A DNA stretch of 64,000 nt from Thermomicrobiales bacterium (GCA_041390825.1 JAWKPF010000021.1:11029-75028); one strand, 5' to 3'. Counted from the first letter of the stretch, positions 25,762 to 36,913 are shown. The notes: a model not told the origin generated them from the sequence alone. Program-made: numbers and translations.

Positions 25762-26859
25762 CTACCCGCCTTCCACGAGTGGGCAATCCCCCTCGGGGAG
25801 TGACAAGACGTCCTGAATTCCGTCGCAATAGGCAGGTTTCGGCCAGAACCCGCGATCGAACAGCAGGGGCGCATCGGGGATCTGCCCAAACTCGAAGTCT
25901 GTGTTGATCCACGAATGACCGTCGTCGATGCCCCACACGGTCAATCGCACGCATGCCGGACGCTCGAGACAGAGTTGAGCCACCTCGCGGTAGATGTCCG
26001 CCTGCGCTTGCAGATCTTCGATCGAGAGCTCCCAATGCGGTTCGCCCAGGCGCACGTCCAGCTCGGAAATCGCAAACTCGAGACCGAGCTCGGCTACCCG
26101 GTCCATGGTTTCCGCGAACCGATCGAGCTTCGCATGACGATCCAGATGCGCCTGGAAGCCAACGCCGTCGATGATTCCGTCGTTCGCCAGTCTGCGCACG
26201 AGTGAAAGCATGCGCTCGGCCTTCACACCCCACTCGATCAGATAGTCGTTGTAGTAGAGCCTCATCTCAGGGCATGTGTCACGCGCCCAGCGGAAGGCAT
26301 CGACGATGTAGTCGTCATTGCCGTAGAGCCGCTTCCAGACGCTCTCTTCCTCCGTGCGATAGCGCGTCGTGCTTCCGAGCGCCTCGTTCACGATGTCCAT
26401 CGAAGGGATACGGCCGCAGTAATGGCCGACGACGGTGCGCACATACGTCTCGAAGTCATCTTTCGTGTACCAATCGGCGCACCATGAGGTTTGCCGGTGC
26501 CAGACCACCGCATGACCATGAAACTCGAAGCCGTACCAATCGGCATAGTCGAGGAGCTGGTCGGCGGCCGAAAAGTCGAACCAGCCATCGCACCCGTAGA
26601 TCGTCTCCATTTTCATCGCGTTGTCAGGTGTGACCGACGTGACTCCGTAGTACGGTAGGAAATCGGGAAACTGGGTCACGACTCTCGCGTTGATGGCGAA
26701 TCCGAAGAGCGGGTCTTTTTGCGACTGCGACTGATAGCCGGCGCTGGCATGCGGATCGAGCATCGCGAACAGCACGATGAGCACCAGCCAGAGTCGTATT
26801 GCTCGAAGCTCGAACGCTGAGGTTATCGTTCGGATCATTGGCTTCATGGCGGCGAACAT
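25762..26859 (-). CDS. Secreted GH10 endo-1,4-beta-xylanase
   Basis: 365 residues from ATG 26859; ATG 26847 is also possible. The signal peptide is around IRLWLVLIVLFAMLDPHASA with cleavage after ASA. The GH10 barrel follows: FGFAINARVV, SVTPDNAMKMETIYG (substrate-binding NxMKxE), FHGHAVVWHRQTSW, the acid/base Glu in DIVNEALGS, YYNDYLIEWGVKAERM, GVGFQAHLD and the nucleophile Glu in FAISELDVRLGEPHW. C-terminal VTVWGIDDGHSWIN is seen as LTVWGIDDGHSWIN. All catalytic residues are present, so an active extracellular xylanase cutting internal beta-1,4-xylose links is likely. No carbohydrate-binding module or other glycosidase is adjacent. Confidence 0.93.
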   Translation of the reverse strand: MFAAMKPMIRTITSAFELRAIRLWLVLIVLFAMLDPHASAGYQSQSQKDPLFGFAINARVVTQFPDFLPYYGVTSVTPDNAMKMETIYGCDGWFDFSAADQLLDYADWYGFEFHGHAVVWHRQTSWCADWYTKDDFETYVRTVVGHYCGRIPSMDIVNEALGSTTRYRTEEESVWKRLYGNDDYIVDAFRWARDTCPEMRLYYNDYLIEWGVKAERMLSLVRRLANDGIIDGVGFQAHLDRHAKLDRFAETMDRVAELGLEFAISELDVRLGEPHWELSIEDLQAQADIYREVAQLCLERPACVRLTVWGIDDGHSWINTDFEFGQIPDAPLLFDRGFWPKPAYCDGIQDVLSLPEGDCPLVEGG

Positions 26860-27002
26860 CACCCTAGCCGTTTGGGCGACCCCGAAGTGGGGGTTGGCGG
26901 ACGAATAGCGTAACCGGACAATTGTGCCGCACCGATTTTCGCATGTAGTGTGATTCCGGTTCGAGGCGAGCCGGAAAACAAGAGGAGGCGCACGAGAAGC
27001 AA

Positions 27003-28976
27003 TTGTTCGATCCATCTCCAATCCATGGCGGACGCAACCCGCGCCCGCGCATCAACTCCACGTCAAGACCCGACCCAGAATCAGGAAGCAAGCGCCCCAG
27101 GTGGGAGTCGCTTCGTCACGGAGTCTCGCAGACCTGGACCTCGACGGTTCGGGTGTTTCAGCTTGTCTGGCAGACGAGCAAGTGGCAGACCATCGCGCTT
27201 GCAACGTTGACGTTGCTGCTGGCTGTCATTCCCGCGCTTCAGGTGTGGCTCGCGGGAGCGTTGATCGATGAGGTCGCCGCCGGCATCGGCGCGGACGATA
27301 TCGATCCGTTCATCCGCTCGATCGTCATTCTGGCGATTGCCCAACTCTTGCTCTTCCTGGCGGGGTCGCTCTTCCAGACACTGAGCAACATCGACCAGCA
27401 ACTGCTGCAGGAAAAATTGACCATTCATGTGCAGCAGATGATCATGCGGCACGCCAACACGCTCGACCTTGCCGATTTCGAGAACGCGTCCTACTACGAT
27501 CAGCTGCAACAAGCGCAACGCGAATCGGCCAGCCGCCCGGTGATGATGGTTTCGGGCGTCTTCGGGCTGATCCGGTCGCTCATCACATTCGCCACGATGG
27601 TTGGGCTACTGATCGGGCTTTCGCCCTGGATTGCCATTGCCGCCTTGCTCTCCCCTATTCCCGCCTTTGTTTCCGGCTCTCGCTATAGCTGGTGGGGATT
27701 CCAACAGATGCGCCGGCTCTCGCCGACGCGACGCATGATGTCGTATCTGACGAATGTCCTGACCACCGACTCCTTCAACAAAGAAATCAAGCTCTATACG
27801 CTCGGCGATCACTTCATCGGCCGGTACGACGACATCGCCCAGGGGTACTACGCGGAGACGCGCAGTCTGCTCATCCGCCGCTATCTGGCGGGGTTTGGCT
27901 GGGGAGCGCTGACCATCGTCGCCAGTTCGGCGACATTCCTGTACGTCGCGGTACAGGCGGTGAAAGGCGTCATTTCGCTGGGGCAGCTGACCGTCTTCAC
28001 CCAGGCGGCACAGCAGGTGCAGAATTCGTTCCAGGGTCTGTTGGGCGGGTTTCAGAGCATTTACGAGCACGGTCTCTACCTGTCGACGCTGTACGATCTA
28101 CTCGACCGGAAACCTCTGATCGACGCTCCGGAGCATCCGGTGCCCGTCCGAGTTCCATTCCAGCAGGGCATCGAATTTCGCAACGTCTCCTTCACCTACC
28201 CTGGGCGCACCGAACCCGCGCTGGACAATGTCTCCTTCACCATCGGATTGGGCGAGACGATTGCCCTGGTCGGCAAGAACGGGGCCGGGAAGTCGACCAT
28301 CGTGAAGCTTCTCGGGCGCCTCTATGACCCGCAAGAGGGTCAAATCCTGATCGATGGCGTCGACGTGCGCGACTACGATCCACGTGAGCTGCGCAAGCAG
28401 TTCGGCATGATGTTCCAGGACTATGCGATGTATCAGCTTCCGGTGGCCGAGAACATCGGTGTGGGCAACGTCGAACGGGTGCTCGACCGGAGCGCCATCG
28501 AATCGGCGGCGTTGCGTGGCGGCGCCACGGAGTTGATCGAAGGTCTGCCCGATCAGTACGACACGATTCTTGGTAAATGGTTCGAAGACGGTCACCAGCT
28601 CTCCGGGGGCGAATGGCAGCGTGTCGCGCTCTCGCGCGCGTTCATGCGCGACGCGCAAATCCTGATCCTGGACGAGCCGACCTCAGCGCTCGACGCAGAA
28701 GCGGAATACGACCTCTTCGCCCGCATCAAGCGCTTGGCCGAAGGGCGCATGGCGATCTTCATCTCCCACCGATTTTCGACGACGCGGCGCGCCGACCGGA
28801 TTCTGGTGCTGGAGAATGCCAAGCTCATCGAGCAAGGCACGCACGCGGAGCTGATGATGTTGGGTGGTCGATATGCCGAGCTGTTCAGCCTGCAGGCCGA
28901 GAGCTATCTGGAGCCGCTGCCTGCCGCGGAGTTCGCATCGGCTCCTGGCCCGGACTGGGCGAGAGCGTCAGCCTAG
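27003..28976 (+). CDS. ABC transporter, fused permease and ATP-binding protein (exporter type)
   Basis: 657 residues from a TTG at 27003; an AG-rich GAGGAGG lies about 14 bases upstream, so the start is approximate. Residues about 50-340 carry six membrane helices (TIALATLTLLLAVIPALQVW, VILAIAQLLLFLAGSLF, GLLIGLSPWIAIAALLSPI and others). Residues about 385-620 are the ATPase: Walker A ALVGKNGAGKSTIVKLLG, Q-loop FGMMFQDYAMY, signature QLSGGEWQRVALSRAF, Walker B ILILDEPTSALDAEAE and H-loop ISHRFSTTRRAD. It works as a homodimer or with a partner half elsewhere. Substrate unknown; lipid, peptide or drug export are all possible. It overlaps the convergent YcaQ-like gene by 9 bases. Confidence 0.92.
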   Translation: MFDPSPIHGGRNPRPRINSTSRPDPESGSKRPRWESLRHGVSQTWTSTVRVFQLVWQTSKWQTIALATLTLLLAVIPALQVWLAGALIDEVAAGIGADDIDPFIRSIVILAIAQLLLFLAGSLFQTLSNIDQQLLQEKLTIHVQQMIMRHANTLDLADFENASYYDQLQQAQRESASRPVMMVSGVFGLIRSLITFATMVGLLIGLSPWIAIAALLSPIPAFVSGSRYSWWGFQQMRRLSPTRRMMSYLTNVLTTDSFNKEIKLYTLGDHFIGRYDDIAQGYYAETRSLLIRRYLAGFGWGALTIVASSATFLYVAVQAVKGVISLGQLTVFTQAAQQVQNSFQGLLGGFQSIYEHGLYLSTLYDLLDRKPLIDAPEHPVPVRVPFQQGIEFRNVSFTYPGRTEPALDNVSFTIGLGETIALVGKNGAGKSTIVKLLGRLYDPQEGQILIDGVDVRDYDPRELRKQFGMMFQDYAMYQLPVAENIGVGNVERVLDRSAIESAALRGGATELIEGLPDQYDTILGKWFEDGHQLSGGEWQRVALSRAFMRDAQILILDEPTSALDAEAEYDLFARIKRLAEGRMAIFISHRFSTTRRADRILVLENAKLIEQGTHAELMMLGGRYAELFSLQAESYLEPLPAAEFASAPGPDWARASA

Positions 28977-30191
28977 CGCCGCAACAAGCTCATCGCGCAG
29001 CACGACCGGATTCGATCGCGTGATGCGGACCTCTGGAGTTCCGTGCCATGCAGCGAATCCGGCGAGCGCGTCGGCCAGTTCAGTGACGAAGCGCTCGTCC
29101 GGGCTGAATCCGGGTTCGAGATGGAGCGCTTTGACCTCGAACACGCCGTTGGCGCGGTGTGCCTTGGGATCCAGCCGGCCGACCAGCTCCCCACGATGCA
29201 GGATCGGCAGAGTGAAGTAGCCATAGATTCGCTTCTCCGCGGGGGTGTAGCACTCGATGGTGTAGTCGAATCCGAACAGCTCGGACGCGCGCAATCGATG
29301 CCACACCACAGGATCGAACGGAGACAGAAGCACGGTGCGCCCGGGAGCGAGCTTTCCTCTGGCGGCCTTGCTCGCGAGACTCACATTCGCTTCGTGCACG
29401 AACGCCGTTCCTACCTCGTCGATCGATGTCTCGAGCACGGTGCCCCGTTCCAGCAACCGTTTGAGCGCGGCGGTGGCGCGGGCAACCGGCATGCGGTAGT
29501 AGTCTGCGATCCAGCGGGCAGGGGCCACGCCAAGCGCCGCAACCGTTTTGGCCACCATGAAATCGTCGGCATCGTCCATCGACGCGGCATGATGGTCCTC
29601 CCAGTCCGGCAGCACCATCTCTCGCAAGCCATAGACACGTTGGAAGTTGTCGCGCCGCACGATCATCACGTGCCCTTCGGCAAAGAGACCTTCCAGAATC
29701 AACTTCTCGTGCTTGCGCTCCGACCACCAGCCGCCGTTGCGCGGCGCTTCTCGTTCGAAATCGGACGAGCGCACCGGTCCGCTGGTCCGAATGAGCTCCA
29801 TAAGCTCGCGCGCTCTGTCTTCGTGCGCAGCGAGAAAGTCGCGATTGCGCTTGCGCCATGGCTTCGGCTCGGCGAATCGGGCAGCCGCTATCGGGTAGTC
29901 CTCGATCGGTAGGAAACACGCCTCGTGCGACCAGGCTTCGAAGATCTTGCCCTGGGCCAGAAGTTGCTCGAGCCAGACGGTTTCGAACGACCCGATGCGC
30001 GCGAACAGCACCAGGTACGGACTGCGGTTCGCCACCGAGATCGTATCGATTTGCAACTGACCCATGCGCGTGATCGCCGAACGGACCGTCCCCCTCGTGG
30101 CTGGTTTTGCCGGTCCGGGCTCGATCCCTTGGGCGGCGAGGAGCATGGCGCGGGCCGCCGGGATCGACATCGACGATGGCAAAGCTGGCAT
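28968..30191 (-). CDS. YcaQ/AlkX-like winged-helix DNA glycosylase family protein
   Basis: 407 residues from ATG 30191 (MPALPSSMSI). This family (HTH_42) includes glycosylases that unhook interstrand crosslinks. Matches: LLAAQGIEPGPAKPATRG, ITRMGQLQIDTISVANRSPY (the helix with the conserved QxDxI), SHEACFLPIEDYP, winged-helix repeats around SGPVRSSDFEREAPRNGGWW and LLEGLFAEGHVMIVRR-like sequence (seen as LILEGLFAEGHVMIVRR), LLSPFDPVVWHR and YCYFTLPILHRGEL-like text (YGYFTLPILHRGELVGRLDP). The Gln-x-Asp motif used in catalysis by E. coli YcaQ is present as QID. DNA repair role inferred from the family. Confidence 0.85.
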   Translation of the reverse strand: MPALPSSMSIPAARAMLLAAQGIEPGPAKPATRGTVRSAITRMGQLQIDTISVANRSPYLVLFARIGSFETVWLEQLLAQGKIFEAWSHEACFLPIEDYPIAAARFAEPKPWRKRNRDFLAAHEDRARELMELIRTSGPVRSSDFEREAPRNGGWWSERKHEKLILEGLFAEGHVMIVRRDNFQRVYGLREMVLPDWEDHHAASMDDADDFMVAKTVAALGVAPARWIADYYRMPVARATAALKRLLERGTVLETSIDEVGTAFVHEANVSLASKAARGKLAPGRTVLLSPFDPVVWHRLRASELFGFDYTIECYTPAEKRIYGYFTLPILHRGELVGRLDPKAHRANGVFEVKALHLEPGFSPDERFVTELADALAGFAAWHGTPEVRITRSNPVVLRDELVAALG

Positions 30192-30382
30192 GGGACGGAG
30201 CTTTCCTTTGGCATGGCGGAGTTGCCGCCCGGGACCGAGTCGCGATGTTCGAGCGTATCGCTGGCGAAACACGAACGCGCGGATAGTACGCCAGTCGAGT
30301 GCTGGGTTCGCTTGCTACAACGCGGAATACCTTGCCGGCATGAGATCGTCTGAGATCACGCCGCACAACGACGCATATCGGG

Positions 30383-31084
30383 CTAGAAGTGCAGTGTCAG
30401 CTCGGAAAACCGCTCGAGTTGCAGAAACCGGCCGTCGGTGGCGTGAATCTCTTCGATTTCGAGTTCCCAGGTGCGGTCGTATGGAATGAAGACCGCTCCC
30501 ATCCCGGCGTTCAACGCCGGATTGATGTCAGAGCGAGGCGAGTTGCCCACCATCCAGGTGCGGTCGGTTACCGCGTTCACCGTCGCGATGACCTCGACAT
30601 ATGCGCGCACGTCCTTCTCCGGCACGATGCCGACATGGAGGAAATGCTGGGCAATGCCTGAGCGCTCGATCTTGCTGCGCTGTTCGTCGGGGTTCCCTTT
30701 GGTGAAGAGGACCAGCTCATGACGCGAACTGAGCTCTTCCAGCGTTTCGCTCACCCCATGGAGCAGTTCGATGTCGGCATCGAGAATGCTCATACCGAAA
30801 TTGAAGACGTCATCGAGCTGTTTCTGGTCGATTTCCCGTTCGGAGAGCCGGCGATAGGCTTCCACCAGGTTATTTGCATAGCTCTCAGCGCCGTAGCCCT
30901 TCGTCTGGAGATTCGCGTGCTCGATCTCCATGATGACCTGCTTGATCTCGTCCCGGCCGAGAGACGTATGCCGCAGGTAGTCGATGAAGGTTTCGGTCGT
31001 CTGCTCGAAGTAGATGTTGTTGTGCCAGAGCGTGTCGTCTGCGTCGATCAGCATGGTCTGGCGAGCGTTTTGGTAGCTGTTCAT
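30383..31084 (-). CDS. HAD-superfamily hydrolase
   Basis: 233 residues from ATG 31084 (MNSYQNARQTMLID). HAD motif I is LIDADDTLWHNNIYF (Asp-x-Asp), motif II the Thr of LVLFTKGNPDEQ, motif III Lys near RSKIERSG, and motif IV MVGNSPRSDINPALNAG. The cap is an alpha-helical C1 type between motifs I and II. Such enzymes remove phosphate from small metabolites; YjjG-like nucleotidases share the LWHNNxxF wording. Longer upstream extension is in frame but weakly supported. It is divergent from the GDPD-like gene across 242 bases. Confidence 0.85.
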   Translation of the reverse strand: MNSYQNARQTMLIDADDTLWHNNIYFEQTTETFIDYLRHTSLGRDEIKQVIMEIEHANLQTKGYGAESYANNLVEAYRRLSEREIDQKQLDDVFNFGMSILDADIELLHGVSETLEELSSRHELVLFTKGNPDEQRSKIERSGIAQHFLHVGIVPEKDVRAYVEVIATVNAVTDRTWMVGNSPRSDINPALNAGMGAVFIPYDRTWELEIEEIHATDGRFLQLERFSELTLHF

Positions 31085-31326
31085 GGTGAGGAGTGTAGTG
31101 CGTGATCCCGGCACGCTTGTAATCGACGTGTAAGCGGAAATGGAACGTACAGGGTGTCCTGTTGTCAGAAATCCGGTCCGTTCGTGGCGACTCTCGGTCA
31201 CGAACGTATATGCGCGGACACCCATCGCTCACCGTAAACTTGAACCAGTCACCGCCGATGTCACAAGAACGAGCGACCTATCCGCGCCTGATGATCGAGG
31301 CGGGTGGCTGCACGATTGGAGACGCT

Positions 31327-32148
31327 ATGACCGTTGCCCACACGGCAATCCGCAAAACCATTGGCCGCGTAGGAAAACTGTTCCTTGCGATGGTGGTTGC
31401 GCTTGGGTTTACCGTTGGCGGGGACTTCTCGTTGGAAGCCCGTCAGGCTGTCTTCGGCCAGCGGCAGATTCAGTTCTACGTCCCCTACTCCGGCAGCACC
31501 CCGGTGTACCTGCCTGCGGTCTTGCTCGTGGCGCACAATGCCGGCAATCAGCAGGAGACCGCCCAGCGCGCTTTGCATCATCAAGCCATGGGCATGGAGA
31601 TCGACGTTCGTTTGGTGAACGGTGTGCTCTACGCGACCCACAGTTCGCCGTCGAGTTACGTGCCACTCAGGGCGTGGCAGGCCCCTCGGCTGCGAGAAGC
31701 GTGGGCCTATTCCGCGGATGCCACCGTCTTGAAACTCGATCTGAAGTCGACCGGCGAGAAGGCTCTGCTTCAGCTCGTGCAATTCATCCAGGCGCGGCCG
31801 ACCGAACAGCAGATCATCCTGGTATCCAAGAATCACGACGCGCTGATCATGCTGGATGTGGCGCTGCCCAATACTCTGCAGTTCCTCTCGCTCTCGAATG
31901 GGGCTGAGATCGATGAGCTCTTGTTGAAAGACGGTCGCGTCGAAGGGGTCGACGGCATTTCGATTCCCGCATGGGCGCTGACTTCTGAGCGGATCCTCGC
32001 GCTCAAGGAGCACGGCTACGCGATCGACGCGTGGACCGTCAACGACGTCGAGCGCCTGGTGGAGTTGGCGTCGCTCGGTGTCGACTCAGTGACCACCGAC
32101 AATCTCGCCTTCTTCGACATGGCGGTCGAGACGCCTGGAGAGCACTAG
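31327..32148 (+). CDS. Secreted glycerophosphodiester phosphodiesterase-like protein
   Basis: 273 residues from ATG 31327, with GGAGA about 6 bases upstream. A signal sequence GKLFLAMVVALGFTVGGDFS is followed by a GDPD-like barrel: LLVAHNAGNQQETAQRAL (position of HRG..ENT), MEIDVRLVNGVLYATHSS (Glu, Asp and His ligands), VLKLDLKSTGE, and the late motif AIDAWTVNDVERLVELASLGVDSVTTDN. The Arg after the first His is Asn here, which may alter phosphate binding. If active, it would release glycerol-3-phosphate from deacylated lipids outside the cell. Another PI-PLC-like function cannot be excluded. Confidence 0.75.
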   Translation: MTVAHTAIRKTIGRVGKLFLAMVVALGFTVGGDFSLEARQAVFGQRQIQFYVPYSGSTPVYLPAVLLVAHNAGNQQETAQRALHHQAMGMEIDVRLVNGVLYATHSSPSSYVPLRAWQAPRLREAWAYSADATVLKLDLKSTGEKALLQLVQFIQARPTEQQIILVSKNHDALIMLDVALPNTLQFLSLSNGAEIDELLLKDGRVEGVDGISIPAWALTSERILALKEHGYAIDAWTVNDVERLVELASLGVDSVTTDNLAFFDMAVETPGEH

Positions 32149-32159
32149 GCCTCGACCGC

Positions 32160-33653
32160 TCAACTGCTGACGGTGTTCTGGTCAGCAAGCGAATCACGCT
32201 TGGGCGCGGGTTTCTTTCGCTTGACTTTCGTCTGGCGCACCATGGTGTGCGCGGCTTCGCTATCCGGAACGCGCAACGCGAGCAGCGAGCCGATGAACGC
32301 GATTACCGCAGCAGCCATGTAGGCGGCGTGATACGCATCGACGTTAGGCGGCCCGTCGATGGTCCCCCCGACGGTCGTACCGACGACAGCCATCACGCTC
32401 CCGAGGACCGCGATCCCGATCGCGCTACCCAACTGGCGTTGCACCGAAAAGAGCGTCGATGCACGGCCTGTCTCGGACTTCGAAACCGTTGCCAGGCTGG
32501 CGGCCTGGTTGGGCAGGAAGATGTAGGCCATGCACACCCCGAGCGCGAACATGAGGATACGCACCGGCCAGGGACCACCCTCCAGCGTCAGGCGGGACAT
32601 GATGAGCGCCACGCACCCAAGCCCGGCCATGCCGCCGACCATGAGCCTGCGTGGCCCGAATCTGGGATAGAGCCGCGCGACCAATTGGGTCGAGCAGACG
32701 ACACCAATGGCCTCGGGGAAGGTGGTCAGACCAGATTCGAGGGGACTCACGCCCCTCCCCTCCTGCAGGAAGACCGGCGTCACGAAGAGGATTCCCAGAA
32801 ATGCCGCCGACGAGAAGAACGAGACGACGGCTGTGGCGCCAAACAGCTTGTTCTTGAAGAGCCGAAGTTGCACCATCGGCTCCGGCTTGTGCAGCTCGAC
32901 GTAGACGAACGAGAGCATCAGGGCGATCCCGATGCCAGCGGCGGCAAGCACCAGCGGCGCTGTCCACCCCTGCCGGTTCCCCTGATTGAGCGCGAACATC
33001 ACACAGGCCAGCCCGAAGCTGCCCAGGACGAATCCGGCGATGTCGAATCCGCCTGGCGCCGCTTCCGTGTGCTCCTCGAGAAAGAGACCGCCAAACACGA
33101 GCGCGGTAAGCCCGACCGGGACATTGACGAAGAAAATCGCGTGCCAGGAGAACTTCTCCACCAGGAAGCCACCCACAAGGGGGCCACAGGCTGGACCGAT
33201 GATGAGCGCGAACATGAGGATGCGCGAGATGCGCACCCGTTCTTCTGGAGGATACGTGCGATAGAGCATCGCCATCCCCACCGGGATGATCAGTCCGCCG
33301 CCGGCGCCCTGGATGATGCGCGTTCCGACCAGCATCTCGTAGCTTTGCGCCATGCCGCTCAAGAGGGAACCCAGGGTAAAAATTCCCAACGCGAGCAAGA
33401 AGATGCGCTTGGTGCCGAACCGGTCTCCCAGCCAGCCGGAAGCCGGAATGAACATGGCCATGCTGACCAGATAGCCGATCAGGATGCCCTGCATCTCGTC
33501 CGGCGTGCGGCCGAACTCGCGGCCGAGCGTCGCGAACGCCACCGTGACCATGGTCGAATCGAGCGAGTTCATCATCATGCCGCAGACGTACACCACGGCC
33601 ACGACGAGTTTCTGGTTGAGCTTGCGCGAGCCCACGCGGGCCATTCCGATCAC
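32160..33653 (-). CDS. MFS multidrug transporter, DHA2 (EmrB/QacA) type
   Basis: 497 residues, 14 predicted membrane helices. Start GTG 33653, or ATG 33644 nine bases on. Signatures: NSLDSTMVTVAFATLGREFG (helix 1 motif D1), GYLVSMAMFIPASGWLGDRFG with motif A GDRFGTKRIF, RIIQGAGGGLIIPVG (motif B), GPACGPLVGGFLVEKFSWHAIFF (motif C with GPxxGGxL), and the second-half GRASTLFSVQRQLGSAIGIAV. Proton-driven drug efflux is expected. It converges with the GDPD gene, leaving 11 bases between stops. Confidence 0.92.
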   Translation of the reverse strand: MIGMARVGSRKLNQKLVVAVVYVCGMMMNSLDSTMVTVAFATLGREFGRTPDEMQGILIGYLVSMAMFIPASGWLGDRFGTKRIFLLALGIFTLGSLLSGMAQSYEMLVGTRIIQGAGGGLIIPVGMAMLYRTYPPEERVRISRILMFALIIGPACGPLVGGFLVEKFSWHAIFFVNVPVGLTALVFGGLFLEEHTEAAPGGFDIAGFVLGSFGLACVMFALNQGNRQGWTAPLVLAAAGIGIALMLSFVYVELHKPEPMVQLRLFKNKLFGATAVVSFFSSAAFLGILFVTPVFLQEGRGVSPLESGLTTFPEAIGVVCSTQLVARLYPRFGPRRLMVGGMAGLGCVALIMSRLTLEGGPWPVRILMFALGVCMAYIFLPNQAASLATVSKSETGRASTLFSVQRQLGSAIGIAVLGSVMAVVGTTVGGTIDGPPNVDAYHAAYMAAAVIAFIGSLLALRVPDSEAAHTMVRQTKVKRKKPAPKRDSLADQNTVSS

Positions 33654-33872
33654 GTTTCCAGTCGAAGGAGTCCTGGACCTTCAGTGCGCGACGACGACAT
33701 TCTGGCTAGGATACTCGGCAACGCCGAGAATCCATCCGCCATATCCGCCGAACGACACGAGACTGAGTACAGGTTCTTCGCTGAAGTCGAAAAAGGAGCG
33801 GATCGTTCTTCCGCCCCTCTCTCCCGTCGAGCATTTGCGTTGGGGAACGAAGCGCTGACCCCAAAATCCCGC

Positions 33873-35768
<1,896 letters not shown>

Positions 35769-35811
35769 GTGTTTGCAGGTCTCGAATTGAACGGGATGCG
35801 CGACTGGACAC

Positions 35812-35849
35812 AAAAAGGCGCCGGTCTCGCGGACGTCGGCGACCGGCGC
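35812..35849 (-). terminator. Intrinsic terminator in the typA leader
   Basis: On the minus strand GCGCCGGTC, a 14-base loop and GACCGGCGC form a perfect 9-base-pair stem (35849-35841 with 35826-35818), followed at once by CTTTTTG. It lies 44 bases before the typA start. Only typA's own leader and the divergent regulator gene are upstream, so it would end transcription in the leader unless relieved. This points to attenuation. Confidence 0.65.
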
Positions 35850-35985
35850 AACCTGCATAGTTTGACAGAAGAAACCGATCGGTTCCAGCTTTCGCGCCGA
35901 AATCGGGTCCGATGCGCCCGGACCAAGGGGCATTCCCGGCATACGGTCGACTCTGTGAGAATTTCTGTCACGGTCCTCGCAGCCA

Positions 35986-36015
35986 TTGACAAGGCGCCCT
36001 CACGGTCGATAGACT
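35986..36015 (+). promoter_or_regulatory. Promoter of the FadR/GntR regulator gene
   Basis: A perfect -35 TTGACA (35986-35991), an 18-base spacer and a -10-like TAGACT (36010-36015). The palindromic operator begins five bases later, where RNA polymerase would start, so binding there should block initiation. Confidence 0.55.
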
Positions 36016-36019
36016 TGGC

Positions 36020-36035
36020 TGTAAGACATCTTACA
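36020..36035. promoter_or_regulatory. Palindromic operator before the FadR/GntR gene
   Basis: TGTAAGACATCTTACA: two perfect 7-base half sites TGTAAGA with a 2-base centre, 20 bases before the regulator's GTG. FadR-type regulators bind such short symmetric sites and often repress themselves. Related sites occur at 47666, 56342 and 61401. Confidence 0.7.
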
Positions 36036-36055
36036 AAAGAGAAGATGGGTTCCCT

Positions 36056-36826
36056 GTGAGCAAGTCTTCAACCCTGCAAACTCCAAGCTCCGTGACGACG
36101 GCCAGCATTCGACCGATCGAGTCGGTTTCGCTCGTCGCCGAAGTGCACACGCGGCTGCAGGAATACATCGTCGACAACAACCTCCAGCCTGGAGACCGAT
36201 TACCCTCCGAAGCTTGGCTCGCGACCCAGATGGGCGTCGGCCGCCCGCTGATACGTGAGGCGCTCAGCGGCATGGAAGCGGTCGGTCTGATCGAGACACG
36301 CAAGGGCGTTGGCCGATTCGTGCGGGCTCTCAATGTCGAGTCCTATCTCGGCCAGGTGACCTCGGATTTCCTGATCCAATCGTTCTCTGTGAAGGATCTC
36401 GCTGAGACACGCTGTCTGCTCGAGATCGCCGCAGTCAGCGATGCGGTCGAGCAACTCACGGATGAGGATTGCGACCAGATTCTCGCCTACCTCGACGCCA
36501 TGCGCGCAAGTTCCAAACAGGGCTACACCGACACCGACGCGGATATTGGCATGCATCGCGTGATCATGAACCGTTCGGACAACCGCATCATCGCCGCGCT
36601 GCTGGATGCGGTCTACGCGATTTCTGTTGTCCGCGCGGCCGATCCGCCTCGTCCGGTGGGATACAGCCAGCAAGACCTGTTGGAGCACGAGGCGATTGCC
36701 GCCGCGGCCATCCGGCGGGACGGCCCTGCCGCTCGCGAGGCGCTGATCGCGCATTTCGAAACGACGTCTTCCCGCATTGGTTTCCGGCCACTCTGGCGCA
36801 ATGTTTACGGAAAGGAGCGAAGCTGA
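36056..36826 (+). CDS. FadR-subfamily GntR transcriptional regulator
   Basis: 256 residues from GTG 36056 (MSKSSTLQTP). The N-terminal winged helix-turn-helix is GDRLPSEAWLATQMGVGRPL with REALSGMEAVGLIETRKGVG. The FCD effector domain follows from about residue 100: ETRCLLEIAAVSDAVEQL (first metal-side Asp/Glu helix), DADIGMHRVIMNRSDNRII (His ligand) and LEHEAIAAAAIRRDGPAARE (second His). FCD proteins sense small carboxylates or sugar acids. The gene is preceded by its own palindromic operator and followed by a peptide-type importer 87 bases downstream, so it probably controls this island. The inducer is unknown. Confidence 0.92.
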   Translation: MSKSSTLQTPSSVTTASIRPIESVSLVAEVHTRLQEYIVDNNLQPGDRLPSEAWLATQMGVGRPLIREALSGMEAVGLIETRKGVGRFVRALNVESYLGQVTSDFLIQSFSVKDLAETRCLLEIAAVSDAVEQLTDEDCDQILAYLDAMRASSKQGYTDTDADIGMHRVIMNRSDNRIIAALLDAVYAISVVRAADPPRPVGYSQQDLLEHEAIAAAAIRRDGPAAREALIAHFETTSSRIGFRPLWRNVYGKERS

Positions 36827-36913
36827 CCTGGCCGCCGGCCCAGTGTTGCGCCGGCACTTCGATTCCATTCGGCACGAGGCTATGGTTTCGTCAGAGGTTC
36901 AGAGGGAGTACAG

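Noticed and set aside
25682..26233. An upstream extension of the 24950-25681 gene into the xylanase gene.
   Set aside because: The extension overlaps conserved GH10 coding sequence in another frame; TTG 25681 has a good ribosome site.
33709..33733. Hairpin GGATaCTCGGC / GCCGAGaATCC between typA and the MFS gene as a terminator.
   Set aside because: The stem is interrupted, there is no T-run, and it lies about 140 bases after the typA stop, so I could not support a call.
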